This document shows, one piece after another, positions 1 through 10,820 of a DNA stretch of 63,906 nt. This stretch comes from Macrocybe gigantea (lineage: Eukaryota; Basidiomycota; Agaricomycetes; Agaricales; Callistosporiaceae): positions 1 to 63,906 of the forward strand of contig SJRY01000061.1 in the NCBI GenBank assembly GCA_011319805.1. The letters run 5' to 3'. The notes below the pieces were generated by a model that saw nothing but the letters and a program-made list of their open reading frames with translations, had not been told where the DNA came from and made no database searches. The translations under genes were made by a program, and so were the position numbers. Numbering within the stretch: the first letter of the stretch is position 1; every line of letters starts with the position of its first letter.

Positions 1-1713
1 TAGTAGCCGGCGGCGCAGAGGGCACCGAAAAAGAAGACCTTGAAGAAGAAGCCGAGCCACGAGCCGCCGCCGCTGTCGGATGCGTAGTCAGAGGGCGTCT
101 TGGACCCGCCAAAGAACGATTTCTTCTTCTTTGCTTGTCCGTCTCTGGCCTGGCGAGGATGGCGGAGTAGGTGGATACGGTGATGATGCTTTTTTCGCGA
201 GTGGAAGGATGAAAATTTTATCAGTACGGTGGGATCACCAGGTGTTGCGAAAGGAAAAACTCGCGGTTGGGTGAAGGACTGATAATGCTCACTCGTGCGC
301 GTCGCTCACGTCACCGGTCATCGCGGTGAGACCGAGAAAAGGGCTAGAAGGTAATGTCACATTTTTGACGTGGAAGCAGTCGGACCAATCGTCCCCTGGG
401 CGCCGATAAATGCTGTTAATATCCATCAACTTTATGTAGATCATAGCCCATGCTCAAGGGAGGAGCACTCCTCATGCTATGGGCCTTTCACGCACATGCT
501 TTGTATTGGTTGACCTAACGAGAATGAGAGGAGAAACGAGGATGAGAATGGGTCGAACAGAATTTCATTAAATAGGGGATTGTGAACTGACATCTAGAAA
601 CCATCTTTCACGTATGTGATTGAGCTTTGTGGCGACGTTTGTTCGACGGTAGTTCGCCTGCAAGGAGTCTGTCAGGGGAAGGGTCGTGCTGGAGATGAAA
701 GGAGGGTGACGAACGAAGAACATCCACCGATGCTTTGGCTTTCACCGTCATTCGCATAATCATAATTCGTTTTTCCATCTCCGAGGACTGCTTCTACTCG
801 GGGAAACGAGTATGAATGGCGGCCGTTTGCATATCTGATTAGTTCCTTTCATCTTCAGGAACAACGATGAAATTGCGTTAGATGCCTGTACGCACGTATC
901 CAAGAATATCCCTAGACCATCGAATTTGTCTGAAAAGAAAAACAAAGGAATGAATCGCACAAGTCCCGAATGGCGTATCCCAATGCAAAGAAACCAGATC
1001 TGTACCCTTATTTCCAAAGACCGGGCCCTCCTGTACGCGCTCTTTCGTGAGCCATATAGCAATTCCATCGCCAAAAAGATGTGACGACTCTCCGGAAACC
1101 TGGGCGGAGCACGTACGTCAGACGATCCGGTGTACGCCACCGGATGCGGAGAAACGCCGACGAACTTTGAATTCGAGCTCAATGACAAAGTTGGATGCTG
1201 TGAGTCCTAGGCGGGACCATAGCCAGCCCTGACAGCGGAGGATCAATACCGTGCTGCGGCCGAAGCAGGAGGATGGCAAGGTACCATTTGCGAGGGTCTA
1301 TTTTGTGTCAGACGGACATGCTTGTTCGTGTTCTAAAGAAAATTTCATTGAATGGAAGGAGCGGGTTCTGAGATTCATCCTGACGCACAATGTATGCATC
1401 TGCACCGAAATCCCACCACCTGTTTCACAGCCGGAATGATTGGCATAACGAAAGAGCATAGACAAAAGTGATTGAATTGTCTGACCGGTTGTGGAGATCT
1501 TGGTCAATATACGGCGCATAAAGAGAATGTGTCCGAAGTTGGACGGTCTGTGTCAAAGCGAAGGTGAATTTCACGCCAGCGACTTGTAAGATTGACGGCT
1601 CTGACCCGTTCAATGGTAGCATTCCCTAAACGTGTCTTGTCATCAACCGCGGCGTCGGCGAACCCAAAAAAAACGCAAGCAAGGAAGAACACGCAGAAAT
1701 GGCGTGTAAACAT
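1..1713 (-). CDS. L-type (legume-like) lectin, VIP36/Emp46/47 family, 3' end cut by window edge
   Basis: A membrane lectin that binds high-mannose glycans on cargo in the ER-Golgi shuttle. The ATG at 1713 opens a signal peptide (MFTRHFCVFFLACVFFGFA). Joining about nine exons by GT-AG gives, in order, YAPYIDQDL, RWWDFGADAYI, RLTQNRPSQM, SNFVIELEFK, the family hallmark GDGIAIWLTKERVQEGPVFG, DKFDGLGIFLDT, GDGKTNYDYANDGES, GCS, WSDCFHVKNVTLPSSPFLG, LTAMTGDVSDAHDIITVSTY and, at the window edge, a Gly/Ser stalk followed by WLGFFFKVFFFGALCAAGYY, the start of the transmembrane helix. The cytosolic tail lies outside the window. Two places need frame repair: near 605-625 (expected ITYVKDG reads NHIRERW) and near 145-155, where the lectin domain and the helix are one base out of phase. 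Family call is firm; exon borders in the 3' half are approximate. Confidence 0.85.
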
Positions 1714-2317
1714 GGCCTATTCAGTAGGGGTATATCGTTGTAGCTTGTGCCAGACGGTGAGCAGGAGGCCGAGGAGGAAGAGGATTCAGAAAGTGGAATG
1801 TTGCCACGTGAGCAGGACACGACGCGTGATCAATAGCATTCCATACAGTGGTCCCATCAAATTTTTTTCTACAGCATTTTACAGCAAAGGCCAAGCTCGA
1901 CGCCCGTCTAGCACGACATCTTTGCGTCAATTCTCCCCAAAAAATGGACCTTCGATGCTGTAAGCGGATCTTCCGCGCTGGCTCCTAATTCTGTACAGTC
2001 ATCGCCACATGACTTTCAAACGAGGCTGTGTCTTTTTTTCTGTGGAGAAGACGGTTTCCACGTTGGCCCACTCGTCTCTGATCATCGATTCTATCTAAAT
2101 GCAGGTTCGTCGGTCTCAGACTGGACTCCCTTTATTAGCAAACAGCAAAAATGACTGGACCCAAGAACTTTCTTGCCCGGCAATTGCTGTAAACTGATCC
2201 AAGGCACAAGTACTGCCCCCACTAACGCCCACCACGCTGCTATAACATCCGTCTTTGCACCGATCTCGCCGCCTTCCTTCCTATTTACCCCTTCCCGGTA
2301 CAATTCTGTCGTTCAGC

Positions 2318-3101
2318 ATGTTGTGCGTTCCGTCTCGTGCCGTCAAGATTTCCACCCTTCTCAACTGCTTGCCCTTTAGGAAACACCAAGAGGTTCTGAA
2401 TATCCAATTCCATGGTAAATCTACTCGCTGTCGATTACATCGCTTTGTCCGACGAACCTCTTTCGAACAAACAGTCGTTGAAGTCCAGGGACTAGGCAAA
2501 CCTACCAATGGCATCACTCGACATCTCGCGCGCCGCTTTGTGCACGTCGAGTGCAGAGGCACCCGCAACTTCACCGCCAACACCGATTTGACAAAGGGCG
2601 ACGCGACGTGGAACGAGAATCTACCCCAGTACGTGTGCCACAACCAAATCTCTCACGATGTTTTTCCGATCCACAGCATTTGCTGATGCATGTTCATTTT
2701 CTGACATCTTGCTTCCCAGGATGGGACCTTTGATCGGCACCGAAGAATTGACCTTTGCCGTAAAGCAGCGGCCGTGGTCCATGAAGACGCCCGGTATCGC
2801 CATCGCTTCATCGGAGCCTTACACCGTGAATCAGCTCCTTGTCCTGCAAGGCAAACAAGGCGGGGAAAAAGGTCCGATTTTAGCAGCTCGATTCCGGCCG
2901 TTTACTGACGGATCTCGTGCAGGTATAAAAATACCACTGCAATCTCATTTGGATGAGAAGACGACCTTTCAGCTGGTGCTCTACGTCCGACAACCCTCAT
3001 CGAAAAAAATAGCTGAGCAATGGATCGCGAAGGCAAAAGAGCTTCATGAGCGAAAACTGCAGGAAGAAGGAAACTTGCACATGCAACCAGTTTCCGTTTA
3101 A
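2318..3101 (+). CDS. C2-like domain protein of unknown function
   Basis: Two exons, 2318-2628 and 2720-3101, joined by a GTACGT...CCCAG intron, give a protein of about 230 residues. The readable core runs VEVQGLGKPTNGITRHLARR, FVHVECRGTRNFTANTDLTK, GDATWNENLPQMGPLIGTEE, LTFAVKQRPW and ends in a basic helix (AEQWIAKAKELHERKLQEEG). The alternation of short strands, the W-N-E pattern and the absence of a signal peptide suggest a cytosolic C2-type beta-sandwich, but I cannot name a family with certainty. The start is uncertain: the ATG at 2318 is the nearest in-frame one, but the first 40 residues look poorly coding and another 5' exon is possible. It is divergent from the lectin gene. Confidence 0.45.
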
Positions 3102-3469
3102 TTTATCGCATTACCGCTACACTCCTATTAGGGATGTAATCTTTGTGTACCACCACCATACTCCGAGGACCGCCTATGGGTATATATTCCATAATTGTAA
3201 CATAATCTTTCTTAATTTATGTATTCTCACTGTTGGGAAGCGAAAGCTACAGAAAAAGGAGTCCGGGACTCGTCTATTGAGTCGATGAATTAAGCTCTTG
3301 AATTCCGTGGACAAGGGACTGAGGGAGCAAACATGCAAAGAAGCCGGCTACCAGGCCCGGCTCATTTCTGCCAATATGAACCATGTCCCAGCTTGGTTTC
3401 GTTCTGATTAGGTAGCGTCTTAATGTGGTCAAATGTATTACATGCAATCTCATTGCAAAGTAACGTAAC

Positions 3470-4482
3470 TCATGCAGGTAGCTCAAACTTCATGCCTTGC
3501 AATACTCTGGACGGAAGCGTTAAATAGTCCGTCTCGGCAACAGGAAACGGCAAGCACTCACTTTGTGAAGTAAACGTAGAAGAAGTCGAGGTACAACCCC
3601 GTTTGCAGAATGCCAGCCGTGATAGCGATGGGGTCTACAAGCCCCTCGGTGAAGTACCTAAGTGGGCAAGGAACAGGGGTGTTCAGGACCGCAAGTCTCC
3701 AAACGGAGAACGCTGCACGACGCATACCTGTATATCCAATTGGGAATGTACAGAGCTCTGTAAAGTCCAAGCGCAGCCAAATAGTGCGTCGTAATGGTCT
3801 CCGCCTCGCCCGTTCTCTGGAGCATGAAGAGTTGTGGAAGGATGGCGACCGACTCGAGGAATATAGAGAAGGACCACAAGATCTCCGTCACGCTGAACTT
3901 GTAGTTGAAGATGCAGCCGAGGATGAAGCACGGACCAACGAGGTATTCGACCTTGAAAGTGTCAATAGAGGGATCATGCGTCGGCCTGTTCGAATTGGGT
4001 AGGAAAATGGATTCAAAATGAGAACGGAAATGAGGACAAGTGAAAATCGGACAGACCGGTAGCGATGGTGCATGAGGTGAAGATATAAATGCTGCTGCAG
4101 ATGAAGAACAGCTTCATGATGGAGTTGTACACAGAGATGAACTTGTAAAATAGGTCCAGGTAGCGCGTAACGAAGACCGCTACGTAAAGTGCCTGCGTCT
4201 TGAACGATATACCTGGCAGGAAATATTAAACACGTCGAACACCAGAAATAGGCCCGCTCTCGCCGCGCAAGCAAGTTTGCCCTTGCAGGAGACGGCGTCG
4301 AACCCGCCACGACGCACCTCTGCATGACCGTGATGTTTGTATTTTATGCAGCAAGATCAATATGGACGCCAAATGGGACAGATCACCTATACGGCCACGT
4401 TCACGATTTGAGCTTCTCGCTTGCGCTCACGGAAAAAGGCTCGAGAGTGCGCACCAAGTAACCGGAATATGTTCAAAGCCAT
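3470..4482 (-). CDS. ERD2: ER lumen protein-retaining receptor (HDEL/KDEL receptor)
   Basis: Seven-helix receptor that returns escaped ER-resident proteins from Golgi to ER. Six exons join by GT-AG. The start [19 protein letters not shown] is followed by [118 protein letters not shown] and the terminal [14 protein letters not shown]. Numbered on human KDELR1, the equivalents of R5, H12, R47, D50, E117, E127, Y158, R159, Y162, N165, W166, R169, D177 and D193 are all present, as is the C-terminal lysine-bearing tail. One frame break lies near 4093, between SSIYIF and LMHHRYR, where one base seems missing. The full complement of functional residues suggests that this is the working copy. Confidence 0.93.
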
Positions 4483-5531
4483 GGTGGGCTACAGCAGAGG
4501 CGTTGCGGTCAACGAGAGAGAGAAAACGTAGATGGAGACGGGGAGGGCGTTGTGTTATGTTTTTTGTGCCGCCTGCCGTCCTGTTTGACGTCGACGTGGT
4601 TCGTCCACGGCAGGTTGGATGACTAAGCATTCCCCACGCGGTAATCTGGCGTTGATCCACCTCCTTCATGTCCGTATACCAAGGCGAGTCCGTTTCCTTT
4701 ACTTATTGACTTTGCGAGGATGCTATAGTAAAAGGGTCGACTTCCATCCATCTCGTCTCGTTTTATGAGAAGCACACAGCAAGGATCCCCAGAAAGCCCC
4801 GCGTCGCGACAGTGCCTCCCCTCTTCCCTTGGTCCTGAACCCGTCCCACAAAGTGTCCGTATCCCCGGTACGCTGTTCTGAGATTCAGCACGGCGTTCCG
4901 TAAGGCTGGACCGACATCCATCTCCGGACTCTTTTTATCGAAAGATTAGGCTGCCATGGTCCCGAGACTGACGACCTGGACAGTAAAGGCAGAGTCTGAC
5001 AATACCGGAAAGATATACTCTTTCCAATCGTTCACGAAGTCGAGCCTGTGCAGACAAGACCGAGGCCTGGTCTCGTCACCGCTCGTTCTGCATCAGGTGG
5101 TCCTCAGAAGTGGTCTCTTCAATCTGAACGAAGATTGATTCACACACGAATGCTTGGTTTATAGCGCCAGAGCTCACGATCTCTGCTCGGGCGCGTGGTT
5201 TCGCGCATACAAGACCGTTCGGTTCAGGCCTACCACCGGGGAAGGGGGGCGTGCTCGACCGGCGTTTGGATGGTTTTGGGGGTATCATTCTTCCTGTTGT
5301 GCTTTTGATTGGCGAGATAGTTGGTTTGGGCGGGAGAAATGAGATTACGATCAAGTCTGCTCTCATGCAGCACTGAGCAAATTTGTTTCCTGCTTTTTTG
5401 CCATTCACCTTTTTCGATCGCATTGCTGATATCTGTTTACTTCATCTGCAGGTCATACCTACTCCAGGCATCTTTAAATTTCATACAAACTGTGCCCATG
5501 ATAGTACTCGGCGAAGGCTCTACCACATTCT
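4483..5531. other. Gap between the two ERD2 genes; possible small unassigned gene
   Basis: The stretch holds no product I recognise. Around 5076-5423 both strands are open. On plus, a hydrophobic C-terminus (GFGGIILPVVLLIGEIVGLG) ends at a stop near 5368. On minus, a 115-codon frame can be spliced to a short exon ending LGTMAA near 4953. Only one can be real and nothing decides between them. The 4483-4750 part is the ERD2 promoter side; I see no clear promoter motif there. Confidence 0.2.
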
Positions 5532-6535
5532 CTAGGATTTGACAATGGATGGGTCTGCATTATACAAAGTAACATCTTTCTGAGCTGCCTGACCCTCGAT
5601 GTCCTTTACTGGAGCCGCTGCACATCTAGACCTCAAGAAGTACACAAGATACAAAACCAACTGCATGAGACCGCAGGCTGTTGCAATGGGATCGAAACGC
5701 CCCTCGAATTTGTACCTGTTGGTGAAAAGACCGTCAGACCTTGAACTATGCACTCATTCGTATCATCGCCGCACCTGAGGAATGAGTTCACGATGTATAA
5801 ACCCCTGTACGAGAACATTGCGACCAAGTAAAGCCTCATTATTCCTGCGGCCTCATGCATCCTAGGGAGGATGTGAAATTGTGGCAGCATGGCGACGGAC
5901 TCGAGGAAGATCGAGAACGACCACAGGATTTCCATCACATTGAACTGGTAATTGAACAGCCCGGCGAGTACAAGGCATGGAACGACCAAGTACTCGACAC
6001 TGAAACTGTCAACGGTGCGGTCATATGTTGACCTGTGGAGGGCACGTCAGTATCTCTGCTACTGTTAGCGAAAAGCACACGCCACTTGAACCGGTATGAC
6101 ATCAGGAACAGGACATAGAAGCTGCTGAAAACGTAGAAAATCTTCATACAGGTGTTGTAGGAAGAGATGTAATGAATGAAGACATCCGGATAACGCATCA
6201 GGAAAACGAGAGCATAGAGCGCCTGGGATTTCAGCGAGACGTCTACAATTGGATGCGACATCTTTATATCATTTCATAGGATGAAAAATCGAGACTGACC
6301 TGCACAGGAACGGGTCCTGTGGAGCTTGTATATAATGACGAGCACCGCAATGACATGGATAATGTCACCTAAACCCCCTAAATGTGAGCACCGGGCAATC
6401 CGCAAGACGAGAGGTCCACCAACCAGTGTAGCGAGGAATCTGGTAAGTGGCGTTTGTAAAGCCCACGCCGAGCAGCGGGCCTATGCTCCAATCAAATAAC
6501 AGCTCGTAAAAACGGTGAAAATGCGTTTGCATCAT
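5532..6535 (-). CDS. Diverged ERD2 (HDEL receptor) paralogue lacking the transport aspartate and lysine tail
   Basis: Five exons join without frame repair. Readable blocks: [140 protein letters not shown]. On KDELR1 numbering it keeps R5, H12, R47, D50, E117, W120, E127, Y158, R159, Y162, N165, R169 and D177. W166 is Ser, the TGEAETIT loop is MHEAAGIM, D193 is Val, and the lysine tail is replaced by a 35-residue Cys/Ala/acidic tail ending DPSIVKS. The four shared introns fall at the same codons and phases as in ERD2, so this is a DNA-level duplication. From the ATG at 6535 it has about 40 extra N-terminal residues; the true start is uncertain. An intact frame argues for a functional gene. Confidence 0.8.
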
Positions 6536-7650
6536 CGAATGGTCTGGTTCCGTCAAGGACACGATGTAAAGGAGGGGACTGTTTGGTATGCCTCGCTGCT
6601 TCAGACCTTTTGGTTATATAATGGCTAGTGATACGTGACAGAGTCGTGTACCCATCCCAACAATCTTGATCTGGTTGGCAGGCGATAACGGAGCATCTTG
6701 CATCATATTGCTTTGCATCAAGTTCGGAGGCAATGCTTTCGATATTTAAACTGCCTGACTCGCTGATAATGCTCGCAACCCGTCACCTGTATTGAGGGTG
6801 TCTAGCCAACCAAGATGATACTCTCAGTATATCCTACCCGTCAAGGCATACTCAAGCCCGTCCGGGAAAAATATGGCCGACTGAAATCACAATCAGGCGC
6901 CAATCAAGGCTGGGCGGGACTGTCCGTTGCTGTGCGACTCGTTGACTTTGGGCGTACGCTGAAAGTTGCACTAAACCTCGGGAAGTGTGCAAGACGCAGC
7001 GCCGTCTGTGCGATAGCGCGGATGTGGTCCAAAGGCTTTTGTAGAAAGTAGCCTGCACACGAATGAGCGATCAGCGCCCGTCACGGCACAGCGCGATCGG
7101 TTATGTCGACAGATTCCAAGAGTGTAAATGCAATAAGCAGTAACGTGAGCGTTGATAGTCTAGTGGAAGAGGTTGTTCGTGTAGTTGAGCATGAAACGCA
7201 ATCGCATAGAGCTTGTACTTCAAGGGCACGATTTGCTGCTGTAGGCGGAATTAGGATCCAATGCTATACGGCTTATCAAGTATTCTGCTCTCAGACTAAT
7301 TATAGCACACATACAAGAGGACATTGCCTAAAAACCTTGCAACGAAGAGATCAGTTTCCATTAAACAATTTATCGATAAGCATATGTCGTCAATGCACCC
7401 AAGTATCAAAGAATGTGTCAGGGGACAAAAACATAAACATTGGTTCGCCAGGCATTCTCTGAATGCCCAATGGCAAGACTGGTGTAAGTGGCCCTGAACG
7501 TGTCAGAAAACACAGCGGTAGCAAAGAGCATATCGTGTCATGTACTGCGATTGACTAATTCAACAATGCATGTATGGGTAGTAATATACAGATGCGGCAA
7601 CGACGAGAGCAAAGCGAACGACAAATAATGATACAGGTCCAAAACCTCCT
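6536..7650. other. Intergenic, no supported gene
   Basis: About 1.1 kb upstream of the ERD2 paralogue and downstream of ADA2. Open frames at 6815-7051 (plus) and 7103-7462 (plus) have no recognisable domain and poor coding character. A short minus-strand stretch at 7110-7240 shows a faint, probably chance, resemblance to ERD2 helix 2 (see rejected list). Confidence 0.5.
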
Positions 7651-10146
7651 CTACAGCGGTGGCTGGAAGGTCCCCGAACCTGCGGTTGGCGTCGACGACA
7701 ATGCTGGATTGTACAGTGACCCATTCTGACTGCTCCCTTTTGTTGTTGTTGATGTGACTGGGGGCGGTGGAGGGCGGAATGCGTCTTTAACAGGAGATCC
7801 GTTGACGGACGGCGTTGGCTGTGTAGCAACGCCGCTAGTGGAAAAAAGGTGTTAAAAATGTTGATCCGAAAGACAAGAAAACAACTTGCTTCGCATCAGC
7901 GCTAGCATTGGCGCTCTCGTTCGTAATCTTGAGGAAACCAGCTTGAACAAGGAAATCCCACACCCGACTGGTCTTATTGACGTCAATTTTCACCAAGTCC
8001 CGAGCTTCTCGTCGACGTAGTTTGCCACCTCTACGAGCATATTCTCGAACGAGCGTTTCTTTGATGACCAGATAAGGCTTTGGGAAAATCCGGAGAGTCG
8101 AACAAAGAGTCTGTTCGGCAGGTGTAAGGAGATGCAGAGAAGGGCTATTCGCAAGGTTGAGGGGTTGAGCTAATGGTAAAAAGGGTCAGAGTCGATTTGT
8201 TGGTCTCTTCTGACAAGACCTACGGGCTTTGCGGACAGGCGGCACGGCCGAACCTGTTCCTGGCAGTCGCGGTGTCGCTTCTCGGTCTTTGCCGTCCTCT
8301 GATTCACCGAAAGCGTTGACGCTGCCTCGCCTTGGATCGGGGCCAGACGATTGTCTTCCCCCATTTCTACCTTGTAGCCTTTCAGAAGCATAATCACGCG
8401 AAGGAGCCATCTTGGCCTGGGTCTGGAAGTGATAGATGAGAAAAGGTAATTAGTTGTAAGCTTTGCACTCACTCTTTTCGCAAGGTCTGCTTCATATTTC
8501 TCAATGTCTGCCACAGTGGACAGTCCCAACCGACGATACACTTGCAATTCCTGGATCCGCTTGCGAAGCATGGCCTCATCTAAGCGTAGAACGGCAAAAT
8601 TAGAGGCTACGAAGGTCGATCCATTCGCAGGACAGACGCACAAAGCATGTCGGTCGCAAACGCTTCATAGTCTTCGGCTGTTTGAAGCTTGGCAAATGGA
8701 CGAAGGCGATGAAGAATGTCTCGTTCTTCTCTTGGGCGTTTCTTGTCCGCGGCTTGCATCTTGCCTAGATGTCAGTCATGCACGGCATCTACGGTCTAAC
8801 GCCCAAGCACCTTTTTGTAGTCCAAAAGACCTCGATTGAACATGAGCGCTTTGGCTTCTATCCTCTTCTCTGCGCGCTGGGAGTACATCTCCATTAAAGT
8901 CAGTTTGAATTCGAGAGATTCCTTTGTCTCGAAGGGAGGTGGCTGCGTCACTTCTTCTATCCCGTCATCATCTTGGGTCCCGTTGGCCATCGTTTCATCC
9001 GCTTTAGTTGAGGATTCATCCTTGACCGCGTCACCATTCATTTGATGACCGTTCGTTATACCATTGACCATGGCTTTCAGGGCCCTTTCCCAGCAGGAGT
9101 GGCACTGGATCTGCCATTCGAAGACGTCTCTCCAGTCCGACGTTCCTCCTCCCACTTTAGCCGTGCACGTACATCCAAATCATCGGGATCCTCCACGATC
9201 TGGTCGCCGCCATAATCCAAAACCACACCAAACTCCACATCCTTGACAAGATCTTCAGCTTCATTGTCCAACTCGTGCTCAAATTCAAGACGACCGGGTA
9301 AAAACGTCGCAATTTCGTGGATACCCGGTTGGGAGTTGGGAGCCACCTTGGGCGGCGGAGGCACAGTGGCATTCATGACGGATATTCGCCTGCGTTTACG
9401 GTCGTGAAATTCTTCCGGGTCTACGTGGAACTGGCGGTCCATGTTCTTTGGGCCAAAACAGTCAAAACGAGAGAATTCTTGGCTGAGAGGAGTCATGCGA
9501 CGCTTACCGGCAAGGGCCAATTGGGGGAATCAATATATACAGAGTTGTAATGCTCCTCGACTTCTTCTTTAGTCCGGGTGCCGATATGTTCCGCGATCTT
9601 CTTCCAATTACCAAATCCTTGCGTGGCGATCCCTGTCAAAAGCAGCAGCTCTCTGAACCAAAAGAGCTAAGCACAACAAAACTCGTATGCATAGACACTG
9701 AAAACTCAACTCATCGGCGCCCCAGTCTTCCGTGAAGATTGGATACGAATTGATCTCCTGCACAAACACACATGTGCATGTGACTAAGCCACATCGTCTT
9801 CGCAAAGAACATTAAGATCAGAAACGAGACGCACGATAACGCGATAGGGATGATATCTCTTGTGTTTCCCGAACTCCTTACCAGCGCAGAAGCACGCGGG
9901 ACAGAGGTCGACGCCCTCGTCCGTCTCACACACCGGATCGGCGCACTTGATTCGGACGCTATGAGTGAGGTCACACTCGCACGCGTCACATTGGTACTGG
10001 ACTCCGGGCTCATTGACAGCTAGAAGGAAAAAAAATTCCAATAAAATTCGTCAGCGTGCATAGCCAGGCAGCACAACGTTGTATAAATAAAACTTGCTTT
10101 GTATCTCGTCCGGCAGATGCTGAGGCTTGCGCTGCGTGACAGTCAT
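7651..10146 (-). CDS. ADA2: Transcriptional adaptor Ada2 (SAGA histone acetyltransferase module)
   Basis: Subunit that binds and activates Gcn5 in SAGA-type complexes in the nucleus. Exon 1 ([16 protein letters not shown]) starts at 10146 and ends at a GCAAGT donor, a GC-AG intron. Next comes the ZZ zinc finger ([40 protein letters not shown]), then a SANT/Myb region ([41 protein letters not shown]), the Ada2 middle region ([52 protein letters not shown]), and a C-terminal SWIRM domain ([40 protein letters not shown]). A Pro/Thr-rich tail ends at the TAG at 7651. One base seems missing in the GGGCCC at about 9078-9093, between ATPAGKG and LKAMVNG. Domain order and length match the family. Confidence 0.95.
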
Positions 10147-10820
10147 GCTCAAAAAAGAGCGTAGCTGGCACCTCTCAGAGCGATTTTCGACAAGGAAGAC
10201 CAAATTTATTGCCTTCCGTGATATCGCTGACAAGGCGCAGGCGCGATATCGGGGTTTCAAGTCGGTTGGTCACCCAGAGAAAGGCTGAGTTCCCACAAGG
10301 TATTCTGGAGGGAAGACCTGGGCGCGCTGGCCGCAAGTCGTCTCAATCGACACTCCTTGGCTCGCAGCCTGCAGCCAAGAAAGCGCTGATGTGGAATAGA
10401 AATCCGAAAGGAGTCGGGCGAGTCCACAAACGTCCCCGAGTCGAGTGCAACGATGAGGAGAATATTTGGTCGTGTTTGGATCGGATGGCCATTTACCCTT
10501 AAGAGGCACTAGTTGTGAAGGTGGCTGTGACGCGTCACAAAGCCACTCCACCAAGGGATAAAGGTCGTTGGATTGCGGAGGCAAGATGGTGTCAAATCAT
10601 ACAATGAAGTACATTCTGATAAGGAAAAAATGCAAGACCAGAAAATCGAATAATAAGCGATAACAATGCGTAGACAAGAAAGCAGACATAGGAAAGATGG
10701 CGCTCAGAAGTATGGGATACAAAAGATGATAAGCCACAAAGAGACAACATGGGAAAGAATGTCGGACAGAGATGATGTTGTTACAGCATATGATGAAAAG
10801 AAAAGCGGAAGCAATCTCCC
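10147..10820. other. Intergenic, ADA2 promoter side and ankyrin gene 3' flank
   Basis: Open frames on both strands (10209-10502 plus, 10270-10584 minus) overlap each other and have no recognisable domain. The A-rich stretch around 10620-10800 is likely 3' flank of the ankyrin gene. I see nothing else. Confidence 0.5.

Noticed and set aside
3470..4482. Calling canonical ERD2 a pseudogene because of its frame break near 4093.
   Set aside because: All functional residues and splice sites are intact, and similar single-base breaks occur in many conserved genes here, so a consensus error is more likely.
7100..7240. Minus-strand pieces LKYKLYAIAF and NYTNNLFH with spacing like ERD2 helix 2, suggesting a fourth receptor copy.
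   Set aside because: Only a few matches, in different frames, with a stop, and no other ERD2 block nearby. Probably chance.
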